In this document: positions 35,874 through 44,858 of the stretch, piece after piece | Layout: each line of letters begins with the position of its first letter | How positions within the stretch are numbered: position 1 is the first letter of the stretch | DNA from: Streptomyces sp. NRRL B-1347 | GTDB taxonomy: Bacteria > Actinomycetota > Actinomycetes > Streptomycetales > Streptomycetaceae | NCBI RefSeq assembly: GCF_000720325.1 | Contig: NZ_JOJM01000013.1 | Span: 1-64,000, forward strand | Length of the DNA stretch: 64,000 nucleotides | Reading direction: 5' to 3' | Program-made: the position numbers and the translations under genes | The notes under the pieces: generated by a model | The model's database searches: none | What the model was told of the DNA's origin: nothing | What the model saw: the letters and a program-made list of their open reading frames with translations, nothing else

Positions 35874-36866
35874 CTACGCCGGGGCGCGCAGGGCCGCGCG
35901 CCGCTGCAACGGCTCCCACCAGGAGCGGTTGTCCGCGTACCAGGCGACGGTGTCGGCGAGGCCCTGCGCGAAGCCGACGAGCGGTGCGTAGCCCAGCTCC
36001 GTGGCGGCCTTGGTGCAGTCGAGGGAGTACCGCGCGTCGTGCCCCTTGCGGTCGGGGACGCGCTCGACCTGCTCCCAGCCGCGGCCGGTCGCGGCGAGCA
36101 GGTGCCCGGTCAGCCGCTCGTTCGTCAGCTCGGTGCCGCCGCCGATGTGGTAGACCTCGCCGGCCCTGCCGTGGCGCAGCGCGAGTTCGACACCCCGGCA
36201 GTGGTCGGAGACGTGCAGCCAGTCGCGGACGTGCTGCCCGTCGCCGTAGAGCGGCACCTTGTCGCCGTCGAGGAGGCGGGTGATGAACAGCGGGATGACC
36301 TTCTCGGGGAACTGGTACGGCCCGTAGTTGTTCGAGCAGCGGGTCACCACCACGTCCATGCCGTGCGTGCGGTGGCAGGCGAGCGCGAGCAGTTCGGAGC
36401 CCGCCTTGGTGGCCGCGTACGGCGAGTTCGGCGCGAGCGGGCTCTCCTCGGACCAGGAGCCGACCGGGATCGAGCCGTAGACCTCGTCGGTCGACACGTG
36501 CACGAACCGGCCGACGCCGTACCGGCGCGCCGCGTCGAGCAGCAGCTGCGTACCGAGGACGTTCGTCGTGACGAACGGGGCGGATCCCGTGATGGACCGG
36601 TCCACGTGCGTCTCGGCGGCGAAGTGCACCACCGCGTCGTGCCCCGGCACGACCTGGTCCAGGAAATCGCCGTCACATATGTCCCCGTGCACGAAGGTGT
36701 GCCGGGGATGGCCCGCGACCGGGTCGAGGTTCTCCCGCACTCCGGCGTACGTCAGCTTGTCCAGGACGGTGATACGGATGTCGCTCGCCGCGCCAGGAGC
36801 CAACAGCATGGACCGGACAAATTCTGACCCGATGAAACCGGCACCGCCCGTCACCATAATCCGCAT
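35874..36866 (-). CDS. rmlB: dTDP-glucose 4,6-dehydratase
   Basis: This 330-residue extended SDR has the NAD site TGGAGFIGS, the catalytic block STDEVYG, the YAATK motif and RCSNNYGPYQFPEK, all diagnostic of RmlB. It converts dTDP-glucose to dTDP-4-keto-6-deoxyglucose. The length is normal (about 325-355). The gene is divergent from rmlA with 115 bp between starts. It is the committed step of the deoxysugar arm; a 4,6-dideoxy sugar skeleton as in spectinomycin would start here. Confidence 0.95.
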   Translation of the reverse strand: MRIMVTGGAGFIGSEFVRSMLLAPGAASDIRITVLDKLTYAGVRENLDPVAGHPRHTFVHGDICDGDFLDQVVPGHDAVVHFAAETHVDRSITGSAPFVTTNVLGTQLLLDAARRYGVGRFVHVSTDEVYGSIPVGSWSEESPLAPNSPYAATKAGSELLALACHRTHGMDVVVTRCSNNYGPYQFPEKVIPLFITRLLDGDKVPLYGDGQHVRDWLHVSDHCRGVELALRHGRAGEVYHIGGGTELTNERLTGHLLAATGRGWEQVERVPDRKGHDARYSLDCTKAATELGYAPLVGFAQGLADTVAWYADNRSWWEPLQRRAALRAPA

Positions 36867-36981
36867 GGAGAAAAGATACACACGGAAAGGGGTACGGCGG
36901 TAGAGACCCCGAGTGGCGGGGACGCCCGACAGGAAGGGAGGAAAGGGCCGGTCCGCGAGAACGGCCGGCCCGCTGTCAGCA
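36867..36981. promoter_or_regulatory. rmlB-rmlA divergent promoter
   Basis: This 115-bp gap holds promoters for both sugar genes. A purine-rich Shine-Dalgarno-like run (AGGAAGGGAGGAAAGGG, 36931-36947) lies about 35 bp before the rmlA ATG, too far for direct use. Between them is a hairpin, GGGCCGG (36945-36951) with CCGGCCC (36965-36971). It could bring the run near the start or mask it. Confidence 0.35.
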
Positions 36982-37857
36982 ATGCGCGGAATCATACTTG
37001 CAGGAGGCACAGGTTCCCGTCTGTGGCCGGTCACCCAAGCGGTTTCCAAACAGCTCATGCCGGTCTTCGACAAACCCATGGTCTATTACCCGCTGTCCAC
37101 CCTGATGCTGGCCGGAATCCGCGAGATCCTCGTCATCACCACGCGCGAGGACGAGGGCGACTTCCGGCGGCTGCTCGGCGACGGCTCGCACCTCGGCCTG
37201 CGGCTCACCTACCGGACGCAGGACCGTCCCGGGGGCATCGCGGAGGCCTTCCTCATCGGCGCCGACTTCATCGGCGGCGAGCCCGTGGCGCTGATCCTCG
37301 GGGACAACATCTTCCACGGCCGCAGCTTCGGCGTGCAGCTGCGCGAGCACACCGCCCCCGACGGCGGCCGCATCTTCGCCTACCCCGTGGCCGACCCCAC
37401 GGCGTACGGCGTCGTCGAGATCGGCGCGGACGGCACCGCCCTGTCCATCGAGGAGAAGCCCGCCAAGCCCAAGTCCCGGTACGCCGCCGTCGGTCTGTAC
37501 TTCTACGACGACCGCGTCGTCGACATCGCCGCGGGGCTGCGCCCGAGCGAGCGCGGCGAGCTGGAGATCACCGGGGTCAACGAGGCGTATCTGCGCCGCG
37601 GCGCGCTGTCCGTGACGGTGCTCGACCGGGGCACCGCCTGGCTCGACACCGGGACGTTCACGGCGATGGTGCAGGCGTCGGAGTACGTGCGCGTCATCGA
37701 GGAGCGCCAGGGTCTGAAGATCGGCTGCGTGGAGGAGGTCGCGTGGCGCTGCGGCTACATCGACGACGAGCGGCTGCGCGCGCTGAGCGGCCCGTTGCTC
37801 AAGAGCGGGTACGGGCGCTATCTGCTGAGCCTGCTCGACGAGGACGCGCTGCTGTGA
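36982..37857 (+). CDS. rmlA: Glucose-1-phosphate thymidylyltransferase
   Basis: This 291-residue nucleotidyltransferase has the signature [21 protein letters not shown] at the N terminus, then LGDNIFHG and WLDTGT, standard for RmlA. It makes dTDP-glucose from glucose 1-phosphate and dTTP for RmlB. The start MRGIILAGG matches the family; the longer GTG start at 36913 adds residues not seen in RmlA. It closes the sugar arm at the right edge of the cluster and is followed by a strong hairpin. Confidence 0.95.
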   Translation: MRGIILAGGTGSRLWPVTQAVSKQLMPVFDKPMVYYPLSTLMLAGIREILVITTREDEGDFRRLLGDGSHLGLRLTYRTQDRPGGIAEAFLIGADFIGGEPVALILGDNIFHGRSFGVQLREHTAPDGGRIFAYPVADPTAYGVVEIGADGTALSIEEKPAKPKSRYAAVGLYFYDDRVVDIAAGLRPSERGELEITGVNEAYLRRGALSVTVLDRGTAWLDTGTFTAMVQASEYVRVIEERQGLKIGCVEEVAWRCGYIDDERLRALSGPLLKSGYGRYLLSLLDEDALL

Positions 37858-37870
37858 GGGACGGGCGCGG

Positions 37871-37909
37871 GCACGGGCCCGGCGCGGTGCGGATGCGCCG
37901 GGCCCGTGC
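37871..37909. terminator. Bidirectional terminator, right cluster edge
   Basis: A perfect 15-bp stem (37871-37885 with 37895-37909) around a 9-base loop lies 13 bp after the rmlA stop and 44 bp before the stop of the convergent DUF4430 gene. It separates the antibiotic genes from the cobalamin operon. Confidence 0.85.
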
Positions 37910-37953
37910 GGCGGGAGCGACCGCGGCGGCGGTCGTCGCCCCGCACCGGCGGA

Positions 37954-38460
37954 TCAGGGGTTGATCTTGGTCCAGGTGAAGGCGACCTTGTCGCCCGCCT
38001 TGATGTGCAGCTGGCAGCCGCCGACCTGCGTGGCCTCGCCGTTGACGGCGATGTTCCAGTAGTACGCGTTGCCGCCGTTGTGGCCGCCGATGGTGGTGAC
38101 GAAGTAGTCGTCGAAGGACGGGTACCAGGTGCCGTCCCAGGTGAAGCCCTGCTTCTTGGCGGCGTCGTCGAGGGCGGCCGTCGGGGTGGGGCCCGCCGAG
38201 GTGTTGGCCTCGTTGTTGGTGCCGTCGCACTTGTGGGTGCCGCCCGCGGCCGTGGTCACGGAGTGGCCCTTCGTGGTGACACTGCCGTTGAAGACGTTGC
38301 CGTTGGGGCCCTTCACGGTGAGGGTGACCTTGACGGCCGTGTTGGCGGTCGCCTTCGCGGGCGCCGCGTCGGCGACCGGGGTGACGGCGAGGGCCAGGCC
38401 CAGGGCGCTGACGACGAGGGCGGCTCTTCGGCCGAGCGAGAGCGTGGGGGTCTTGCGCAT
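37954..38460 (-). CDS. Secreted DUF4430-domain protein
   Basis: This 168-residue protein has a signal peptide (RRAALVVSALGLALA, cleavage near VADAAPA). A DUF4430-like beta domain follows, with GFTWDGTWYPSFDDYFVTTIGG and the YYWNIAVNG strand. DUF4430 is the fold of the C-terminal beta domain of transcobalamin and intrinsic factor. Two cysteines could pair. It is the last gene of the riboswitch-controlled operon, next to the alpha-barrel protein. A role as a cobalamin-binding half is inferred from that pairing. Confidence 0.8.
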   Translation of the reverse strand: MRKTPTLSLGRRAALVVSALGLALAVTPVADAAPAKATANTAVKVTLTVKGPNGNVFNGSVTTKGHSVTTAAGGTHKCDGTNNEANTSAGPTPTAALDDAAKKQGFTWDGTWYPSFDDYFVTTIGGHNGGNAYYWNIAVNGEATQVGGCQLHIKAGDKVAFTWTKINP

Positions 38461-38508
38461 GGTGTCTCCTTGCGTGAATGGGGAGTTGCTGATGTGGAGG
38501 AAGAGGGT

Positions 38509-39990
38509 TCAGGAGGTGGTGCGGCGGCGCCGCACCACCAGGACGGTCGTCGCGCCCGCGGCGAGCAGGGCGCCCGCGGTGGCCGCGAGCGGCAGCGAAG
38601 AGGAGGCGCCGGTGGAGGCGAGGCTGCCGCCGGGGTTGCCCACGGGCTGCACTCCGGAGCCGCCCGCGTCGCCGCTGCCGCCGAAGCCGCCACCGATCTG
38701 CGGGGCGGGGGCGTTGCCGCCGCCGGTCGTGTCGTCGTCCGAGCCGCCCGTCGTGGTGTCGCCCTCACCGCCGGTGCCGCCGGTGCCGCCGCCGGAGTCG
38801 GTGCCGCCGTCCGAGCCGCCGCCGTTGTCACCACCGGAGCTGTCGCCGTCGCCACCTCCGTCCGTGCCGCCGTCGTCGCCGTTGCCGCCGGAGTCGCCGC
38901 CGTTGTCACCGCCGCCGTCGCCGCCCGGGGTACCGCCGCCCGGTACGCAGCTGATCTCCTCCAGGTCCTGGGCGGAGTCGGCCGCGTCGACCTGGGCGAG
39001 GGACTTGCCCGCGAGCGCGGGCACGACCTGGGCGGTGGCGCGCAGCGCCATGCCGTCGGCCTTGGGTTCGAGGAAGCCGACCGCGCCCCAGTCCTTCTGC
39101 GGGGCGGAGCAGTTCACCTGGCGGGACCTGAGCCAGGCGACGCCCTTGGCGGCGGCCTCCGTGCGCCCGCCGGCCGCGAGCGCCTGGACGGCCAGGGCGG
39201 TGCTGTTGGAGTTGCCCTTCGCGCTGCTGCCCGTGAAGCTGTCGGGGAAGCCGCCGTCGGCCAGCTGCTTCTTCTCCAGCCAGTTCAGGGCGGGCTTGGC
39301 GGCGGCGGTGCGGCCCGAGCCGAGCAGGGCCTGGACGGCAAGGCCCGTGCTGTCGATGTGGGAGCACTTGTCGGGGGCGGCGTTGAAGTACAGCGGGTAG
39401 CCGCCGTCCGCGCAGCGGGACGCGGCGAGGAAGTCGAGGGCCTTCGCGGGCGCACCGCCGAAGCGCTGGAGCGCCAGGACCGCGAGCGACTGGGTGAACT
39501 GCTGCGATCCGTCACCCCCGGGGCTCTTGTCGGTGAAGCGGCCGTTCGGCTGCAGGCGTTCGGTGAGGGTCTTCACCAGGTCCTGGCCGCCGAAGTCCTT
39601 CGGGTCACGGTGCTCGATGGCGGCGACGAGGGTGAGCTTGGCGAGTCCGCCCGCGAAGACGGTGCCGGGGCCGCCCTGGCTCTCGATGTAGGTCTTGGCG
39701 TTGGCCTCCAGCCAGTCCGTGATCTTCTTCTGCACGGCACCTCCGGTGTCCGTCGAGGCCAGGCCCATGACGATGTCGGCGGTCAGCCCCGCATCGCCCC
39801 TGAAGTTCGAGCCGTCGGTCAGCTTCGAGGACATCCAGGTGGCGGCGGCGTTCGCCGGGGCCTTGGGGACCAGCGCGGTGCCCGCCGCCGGTCGCGCGGG
39901 CTCAGCGTGGGCGGTGACCGGCAGCAACACCGTGGCCAGCGCGGCCACCGACATCGCCACCGCCGTTCTCGACCGTACGGACAGCGACAT
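38509..39990 (-). CDS. Sortase-anchored alpha-barrel (intrinsic-factor-like) protein
   Basis: This 493-residue surface protein has a signal peptide (about 1-30) and helical repeats of the prenyltransferase/squalene-oxidase alpha6/alpha6 barrel type (about 40-340, with repeated LAVQALL/LALQRF and DGGFPDSF motifs). A Gly/Asp/Ser-rich linker follows (about 350-450), then a C-terminal LASTG near residue 457, a hydrophobic helix and RRRR. LAxTG is the class E sortase signal of Streptomyces. The same barrel forms the N-terminal domain of intrinsic factor and transcobalamin. The likely role is capturing cobalamin at the wall for the ECF transporter. AAGGAG precedes the start. Confidence 0.82.
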   Translation of the reverse strand: MSLSVRSRTAVAMSVAALATVLLPVTAHAEPARPAAGTALVPKAPANAAATWMSSKLTDGSNFRGDAGLTADIVMGLASTDTGGAVQKKITDWLEANAKTYIESQGGPGTVFAGGLAKLTLVAAIEHRDPKDFGGQDLVKTLTERLQPNGRFTDKSPGGDGSQQFTQSLAVLALQRFGGAPAKALDFLAASRCADGGYPLYFNAAPDKCSHIDSTGLAVQALLGSGRTAAAKPALNWLEKKQLADGGFPDSFTGSSAKGNSNSTALAVQALAAGGRTEAAAKGVAWLRSRQVNCSAPQKDWGAVGFLEPKADGMALRATAQVVPALAGKSLAQVDAADSAQDLEEISCVPGGGTPGGDGGGDNGGDSGGNGDDGGTDGGGDGDSSGGDNGGGSDGGTDSGGGTGGTGGEGDTTTGGSDDDTTGGGNAPAPQIGGGFGGSGDAGGSGVQPVGNPGGSLASTGASSSLPLAATAGALLAAGATTVLVVRRRRTTS

Positions 39991-40930
39991 GGCGAGGCTC
40001 CTTGTGTTCGTGGGAGGAGGGGGCGGAGGACGGTGACGGGGTGGCCTCCACCGGCGGCGCGGCGGGTTCGGCGGCGGGCGCCGACACAGTCACCGGCGCC
40101 CCGAAGGCGGCGCGGCGTGCGGCGCGGCGCAGCACGGCGAGGACCGCGGGGCCGAGCGTGACGATCGCGACGAGGTTGGTGAGCGCGCGGCCGGTGTCCC
40201 AGCCGAAGGTGGAGGTGACGAGCGTGAAGACGGCGAAGCGGTGCAGGTTCTCGCCGATGGACGCGCCCGGCACGAACGACAGGTCGGTGTCGGGGCCCGC
40301 CGTGAACGGCCAGAACCACATGTTCAGGAGGAAGCCGAAGAGGTACGCGACGACGACGCCGTAGGCGGCGAGCATCGCGATCTCCGCCCGCCCCGACACC
40401 CGCTTGGGCAGCAGCCCCGCGCCGAGCCCGATCCACCCGGAGGCGATCATCTGGAACGGCAGCCAGGGCCCGACGCCCGCGGTGAGCAGCGCCGAGGCGA
40501 ACAGCGAGGTGCAGCCGAGCACGAACCCGAAGCCGGGCCCGAACACCCGGCCCGCGAGGACCAGCAGGAAGAACACGGTCTCGATGCCCGCCGTGCCCGC
40601 GCCGAGCGGCCGGAGCCCGGCGTTGACGGCGGAGAGCACGCCGAGCATGGCCAGGGCCTTGGTGTCGATGCCGCCGGACGACATCTCGGCGAGGACGACG
40701 GCGAGCAGCACCGGCATCGTCAGGATGAAGATGAGGGGCGCGTCGGCGGTGTGCGCGACTCCCTCGGGTCCTGGCGCGACGAACAGCGGCCAGAAGAACA
40801 TGGCGAGCCCCGCGACGCTCGCCAGGGTGAGCACGGTGGCGGTGCGCGCCCCGATCGGCAGGACGGGTACGCGGATCCGCCGGGCGCCGGGCGCGCGACG
40901 GCCCGCCGTGGTGGGGCTCTCGGTGCTCAC
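39902..40930 (-). CDS. ECF transporter S component (cobalamin, CbrT-like)
   Basis: This 342-residue membrane protein has about six to seven hydrophobic segments (from ATVLTLASVAGLAMFFWPLF to ALTNLVAIVTLGPAVLAVL). It is the substrate-binding subunit of an energy-coupling-factor transporter. The start overlaps the ATPase gene stop (GTGA). Its hydrophilic tail overlaps the next gene by 89 bp, so that gene's Shine-Dalgarno lies inside this one. The upstream B12 riboswitch identifies cobalamin or a precursor as substrate. Confidence 0.85.
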   Translation of the reverse strand: MSTESPTTAGRRAPGARRIRVPVLPIGARTATVLTLASVAGLAMFFWPLFVAPGPEGVAHTADAPLIFILTMPVLLAVVLAEMSSGGIDTKALAMLGVLSAVNAGLRPLGAGTAGIETVFFLLVLAGRVFGPGFGFVLGCTSLFASALLTAGVGPWLPFQMIASGWIGLGAGLLPKRVSGRAEIAMLAAYGVVVAYLFGFLLNMWFWPFTAGPDTDLSFVPGASIGENLHRFAVFTLVTSTFGWDTGRALTNLVAIVTLGPAVLAVLRRAARRAAFGAPVTVSAPAAEPAAPPVEATPSPSSAPSSHEHKEPRHVAVRTVENGGGDVGGRAGHGVAAGHRPR

Positions 40931-42531
40931 ACGGCCTCCAGGGCGGTCCGTACCTGCTCCACCGTCAGCCACTCCTGGGGGCTGAGGACCTTGGCGACCT
41001 GCGGTGCGAACGCGGGCGATGAGACGACCACGTCGGCCGTCGGGCCGTCGGCGACGATCTCGCCCTCGGCCATGACGACGACGCGGTCGGCCGCGCCCGC
41101 GGTGAACTCCACGTCGTGGGTGGCGACCACGACCGCGCGGCCCTCGGCGGCCAGGCGCCGGATGACGCCGGTGAAGGCTTCCTTGGCGTGGTAGTCGAGG
41201 CCGCGCGTCGGTTCGTCGAGGAGGACGACGCCGGGTGCGGCGGCGAGTTGGACGGCGAGGACGAGGGCGAGTTGCTGCCCTTCCGACAGGTCGCGCGGAT
41301 GCCGTTCGCCGGGGATGCCGGGCGCGAGCGCGTCGAGCAGGGCGCGGCAGGTGCCGTCGGCGGCGTCCGACTCCCGGTCGGCCTGTGCGCACTCGGCGTC
41401 CACGGTGTGCAGGTAGAGCAGGTCGCTCGCGGTCTGCGGGACGAGCCCGACGAGCGCGCGGGCCTTGCGGGCGGCGACCTTCCCCGGGTCGGTGCCGCGC
41501 ACGTCGACCTTCCCCGAGCGGCGCGGGCCCGAGCCCTGGAGCGCCCACAGGAGCGAGGACTTGCCGGAGCCGTTGCGGCCCATGAGGGCGGTGACCTCGC
41601 CGCCCGCGAGGTCCAGGTCCAGTTCGCGGACGGCGACGGTCTCCGCGTACGCGACGGTGACCCGCCGCGCGGACAGGGCGGGTTCGCCCCGCGTCGCGGA
41701 CACGGCGGCCGGGGCGCGGCCGGTGAGCCGGGTGCGCAGCCCGGCGGCCTCGCGGCGGGCGTCGCGCACCGAGAGCGGCAGCGGCTCCCACCCGGCGAGC
41801 CGCCCCAGGCGGACGACGGGCGGCGCGACGTCGCTTTCGCGCATCAGCTCGGCCGGCTCGCCCTCGCGGACGCGGCCGTCGCCGGTCAGGTGCACGAGCC
41901 GGTCGGCGTACTGGAGCACGCGTTCCACGCGGTGTTCCGCGACCAGGACGGTGGTGCCGAGGTCGTGGACGAGCCGGGTGATGGCGGCGAGCACGTCCTC
42001 GGCGGCGGTGGGGTCGAGCGCGGAGGTGGGCTCGTCCAGGACCAGGACCTTGGGGTGCGCGGTGAGGACGGAGCCGATGGCGACGCGCTGCTGCTGACCG
42101 CCGGAGAGGGTGCGCAGGGCGCGTCGGCGCAGCTCGGCGATGCCCAGCAGGTCGAGGGTCTCCTCGACGCGCTTGCGCATCACGGCGGCGGGGATCGCCA
42201 ACTGCTCCATGCCGTACGCGAGTTCCTCCTCGACGGTGTCGGTGACGAAGGACGCGAGGGGGTCCTGGCCGACGACGCCGACGACGTGGGCGAACTCCTG
42301 CGGCGGCGCCTCGGCCGTGCTGAGGCCGCCGACGCTGACGCGGCCCTGGAGGTGGCCGCCGGTGAAGTGCGGCACGAGGCCGTTGACGGCGCCGAGCAGG
42401 GTCGACTTGCCGACCCCGGTCCGCCCGGTGACCAGGCACAGCTCGCCCTCGCCGACGGTCAGGTCGACATCGCGCAGGGCGGGTTCGGGAGCGTCCGCGT
42501 AGGTGAAGGTGACGTGTTCGAAGCGGATCAC
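40927..42531 (-). CDS. ECF transporter fused double ATPase (EcfA-EcfA')
   Basis: This 534-residue protein has two ABC ATPase domains in one chain. Domain 1 (about 1-235) has GRTGVGKST, LSGGQQQR and VLVLDEPTSALD. Domain 2 (about 285-530) has GRNGSGKSS, LSEGQQLAL (signature variant) and VVLLDEPTRGLD. Such fusions power actinobacterial ECF systems. It is coupled by 4-bp overlaps to both neighbours, the T and S components. Confidence 0.93.
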   Translation of the reverse strand: MIRFEHVTFTYADAPEPALRDVDLTVGEGELCLVTGRTGVGKSTLLGAVNGLVPHFTGGHLQGRVSVGGLSTAEAPPQEFAHVVGVVGQDPLASFVTDTVEEELAYGMEQLAIPAAVMRKRVEETLDLLGIAELRRRALRTLSGGQQQRVAIGSVLTAHPKVLVLDEPTSALDPTAAEDVLAAITRLVHDLGTTVLVAEHRVERVLQYADRLVHLTGDGRVREGEPAELMRESDVAPPVVRLGRLAGWEPLPLSVRDARREAAGLRTRLTGRAPAAVSATRGEPALSARRVTVAYAETVAVRELDLDLAGGEVTALMGRNGSGKSSLLWALQGSGPRRSGKVDVRGTDPGKVAARKARALVGLVPQTASDLLYLHTVDAECAQADRESDAADGTCRALLDALAPGIPGERHPRDLSEGQQLALVLAVQLAAAPGVVLLDEPTRGLDYHAKEAFTGVIRRLAAEGRAVVVATHDVEFTAGAADRVVVMAEGEIVADGPTADVVVSSPAFAPQVAKVLSPQEWLTVEQVRTALEAV

Positions 42532-43640
42532 GCGGCGGCCTCCCGGGGCCGGGGGGCGGCGCGCGGCGGCGCGGGCGCGAGCCAGGCGGGCAGGACCCCG
42601 GCCAGGGCGGCGAGCGCGGGCAGGGCGGTCACCTCGGGCCAGGCCAGCGGCGAGAGGGAGGGGTAGAGGGAGGCCGCGTCCGTGCGCGAGACGAGGTACA
42701 TCAGCACGCCCGCGGCGAGGCCGGACGCGGCCACGGTCCACTCGGCCCCGCGCCACGGGTCGGGCCGGTAGGTGCTGCGCCTGACGCGGCGCCCGCCGAG
42801 CACGAACCCGGCCACGGCCAGGGCGAGTCCGGCGAGCAGCAGCGGCGTGCCCAGGTAGGGCGGCGTGCTCGCGCCCATCGCGCCGTACAGGCCGCCGCAC
42901 ACGCCGAGCAGCCCGGCGATGACCAGGGCGCCGGTGAGCAGCCGGGTGCGCGGGGCGGCGCGGCCGGTGCGGCCGTAGCCGTGCGAGGCCATCGCGGCGG
43001 CGAGGGCCAGGGAGCGGTTCATGGCGTCTTCCAGGACGGGGATGACGATGCCGCGCAGCGCGCCGATGCCGCGGTAGCCCTTCTTGATGGTGCCGCCGCG
43101 CAGCAGCCGGGCCCTGCGCACCCGCTGCACGCTCTCGACCAGCTGCGGCGCCACGGTGAGCGTGACGACGACGGAGGTGCCGATCTCGTAGAGCGCGCCG
43201 GGCAGCGCCTTGAGCATCCGCTTCGGGTTGGCGAGGGCGTTGGCCGCGCCGACGCACACCACCATGGTGGCGAGCCGCAGCCCGTCGTACAGGCCGCCGA
43301 GGAGCTGCTCGGCGGCCACGGGTCCGAGCAGGCGGATTCCGGCGGCCCACGCGGGCAGCGGGATCTCCGGCAGGGTGAAGAGGACGGTGTCGCCCTGGCC
43401 GCCGCCGAAGACGACGCGGAAGACGACGCGCATCACGACGATGAACGCGCCGAGGCTGAGGTACATGCGGAACGCGAGCGCCCAGGGCGCGTCGTCGCGC
43501 CGCTGGGCGACCACGAAGCCGACCGCGGCCAGGATCAGGACGAGCAGCACCGGGTTGGCGGTGCGGCTCGCGGCGGCGGCCATGCCAAGGGCCCACAGCC
43601 ACCAGGCGCCGGGGTGGACCGACCGGGCGAGTCCGGTCAC
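42528..43640 (-). CDS. cbiQ: ECF transporter T component, CbiQ family
   Basis: This 370-residue protein has N-terminal transmembrane segments, then the coupling-helix region with the family motif (ESVQRVRRARLLRGG) and ASHGYGRTG, and further C-terminal transmembrane segments. It scaffolds the S component on the ATPases. The GTG start overlaps the preceding stop by 4 bp, and its own stop overlaps the ATPase start. Confidence 0.9.
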   Translation of the reverse strand: MTGLARSVHPGAWWLWALGMAAAASRTANPVLLVLILAAVGFVVAQRRDDAPWALAFRMYLSLGAFIVVMRVVFRVVFGGGQGDTVLFTLPEIPLPAWAAGIRLLGPVAAEQLLGGLYDGLRLATMVVCVGAANALANPKRMLKALPGALYEIGTSVVVTLTVAPQLVESVQRVRRARLLRGGTIKKGYRGIGALRGIVIPVLEDAMNRSLALAAAMASHGYGRTGRAAPRTRLLTGALVIAGLLGVCGGLYGAMGASTPPYLGTPLLLAGLALAVAGFVLGGRRVRRSTYRPDPWRGAEWTVAASGLAAGVLMYLVSRTDAASLYPSLSPLAWPEVTALPALAALAGVLPAWLAPAPPRAAPRPREAAA

Positions 43641-44695
43641 GGCGCACCGCCCGACGCGCGGCCGCGGCGGCGCCAGGCCGTGACTCCCCCGGCGACGGCG
43701 AGGGCCACGGCGGCGGCCGCGCCGACGACCGTGGCGGTGGGCACCCCTTCGCCCTTGGCCGCCGACACGGTCCGCTGGTCCTCGCCGCCGGTCCAGTCGG
43801 CGGCCTCGCTCGGCGTGGGCGCGGGGCCGGAAGGGGCGGCCGGGGACGGCCCGGCGCTCTTCTTCTTGCCGCCGTCCTTGCTCTTCCCGCTCTCCCCGCT
43901 CTTCCCGCTCGTCTCGGGCTTCTTGCCCTTCTCTTCCTTCTTGTCCTTGCCGCCCTTCCCGCCGTCCTTCTTGCTCCGGTGGCCGGGCGGCGGCGCCAGG
44001 CCACCGCCGTCGGCGGGCGGCCGGGCCCCGTTGCCGCCGTCACCGGAGCCGCCCCCGGCGGGCGGCGGCACACGGCCGGGCGTGTCGGGCGTGGTCTCGC
44101 GGTCCGGTGCGCCGCCGCCCGGCTTGCCGCCGCCCGTGTGCCCGCCGCCCGCTCCGCCGCCGCTGCCGGGAGCCGCGGGCCGCCGGGGCGCCACGCGCGG
44201 CGCCGGGGCCTCGCCCTGGTCGCGGTTGAGGGAGAAGGACCAGCCTTCGAAGCTGCCCTTCGGCGGGGTGCGGTACGTCGCCCCGTACTGGCTGTAGGTC
44301 CAGCGGCCGCCGGCGGAGGCGTGCCAGTACGACCAGTAGGCCTTGGCGGGCGGGGTGTCGACGCAGGGCTCGCGGTCGACGCCCGGCTTGCCCTCGAGGC
44401 GGCAGATGAAGGACTCGCCCCAGCGGTTGGTGCCGGTGACCCGGATGCCCGCGTCCTTGAGCGCGGCCAGACCCGTCCGCTGGGAGCCGACGGCGCACCG
44501 CACGAGGGTGGTCCCGCCGAGTTCCCGGAAGTCGACGACGACGGTGACGCCTTCGCCGCTCCTGCAGAAGCCCGCGTGGCCGCGCCCGGTGTCCACCGCG
44601 GCGGCGGGCGCGGCCGGGACCGGGCCGACGCCGACTGCGGCCGACACGAGCGACAGCCCGAGCGCGGCGGCGAACGCGCGTATCGCACCGGCCAT
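43637..44695 (-). CDS. Surface protein, SCO2322-like, first gene of B12 operon
   Basis: This 352-residue protein has a signal peptide (IRAFAAALGLSLVSAAVGVG). A folded Cys-containing region follows (about 35-175, with GFCRSGEGVTVVVDF and YWSYWHASAGGRWTYSQYG), then a long Gly/Pro/Lys-rich low-complexity region. It ends in a transmembrane helix (TATVVGAAAAVALAVAGGV) and WRRRGR, without an LPxTG motif. The YWSYWH strand region recalls DUF4430-type folds. It is probably a membrane-tethered cobalamin-handling lipoprotein-like protein. The specific role is unknown. Confidence 0.72.
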   Translation of the reverse strand: MAGAIRAFAAALGLSLVSAAVGVGPVPAAPAAAVDTGRGHAGFCRSGEGVTVVVDFRELGGTTLVRCAVGSQRTGLAALKDAGIRVTGTNRWGESFICRLEGKPGVDREPCVDTPPAKAYWSYWHASAGGRWTYSQYGATYRTPPKGSFEGWSFSLNRDQGEAPAPRVAPRRPAAPGSGGGAGGGHTGGGKPGGGAPDRETTPDTPGRVPPPAGGGSGDGGNGARPPADGGGLAPPPGHRSKKDGGKGGKDKKEEKGKKPETSGKSGESGKSKDGGKKKSAGPSPAAPSGPAPTPSEAADWTGGEDQRTVSAAKGEGVPTATVVGAAAAVALAVAGGVTAWRRRGRASGGAP

Positions 44696-44758
44696 TTCGA
44701 GGTGCCCTTCGGTTGGGGCCGCACCGGGACCCCGCGCCGCGGTCGCCGGTGCCGCACG

Positions 44759-44800
44759 AAAAACCCCTGACGCGCGTTCCAGTAAGGAAGCGGCAGGGGG
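44759..44800 (-). terminator. Riboswitch-linked intrinsic terminator
   Basis: On the - strand, CCCCTG (44794-44799) pairs with CAGGGG (44764-44769) and is followed at once by a run of five U (44759-44763). It lies between the cobalamin aptamer and the first gene. A U-tract terminator is uncommon in this genome, so it is likely the OFF-state platform of the riboswitch. Confidence 0.7.
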
Positions 44801-44858
44801 CCGTAGGAGCCGGTGACGGGCTCTGGGCTCCACGCTGCAGACCATGACAGTGAGAAGC

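Noticed and set aside
20577..37857. Streptomycin or bluensomycin-type (streptidine) cluster
   Set aside because: No amidinotransferase gene is present, while an N-methyltransferase candidate, a radical SAM dehydrogenase and an APH(9)-like kinase point to a spectinomycin-like product. Exact product identity cannot be proven from sequence.
43860..44160. Simple-sequence repeats of possible regulatory interest
   Set aside because: They encode the Lys- and Gly/Pro-rich low-complexity stalk of a surface protein and need no other explanation.
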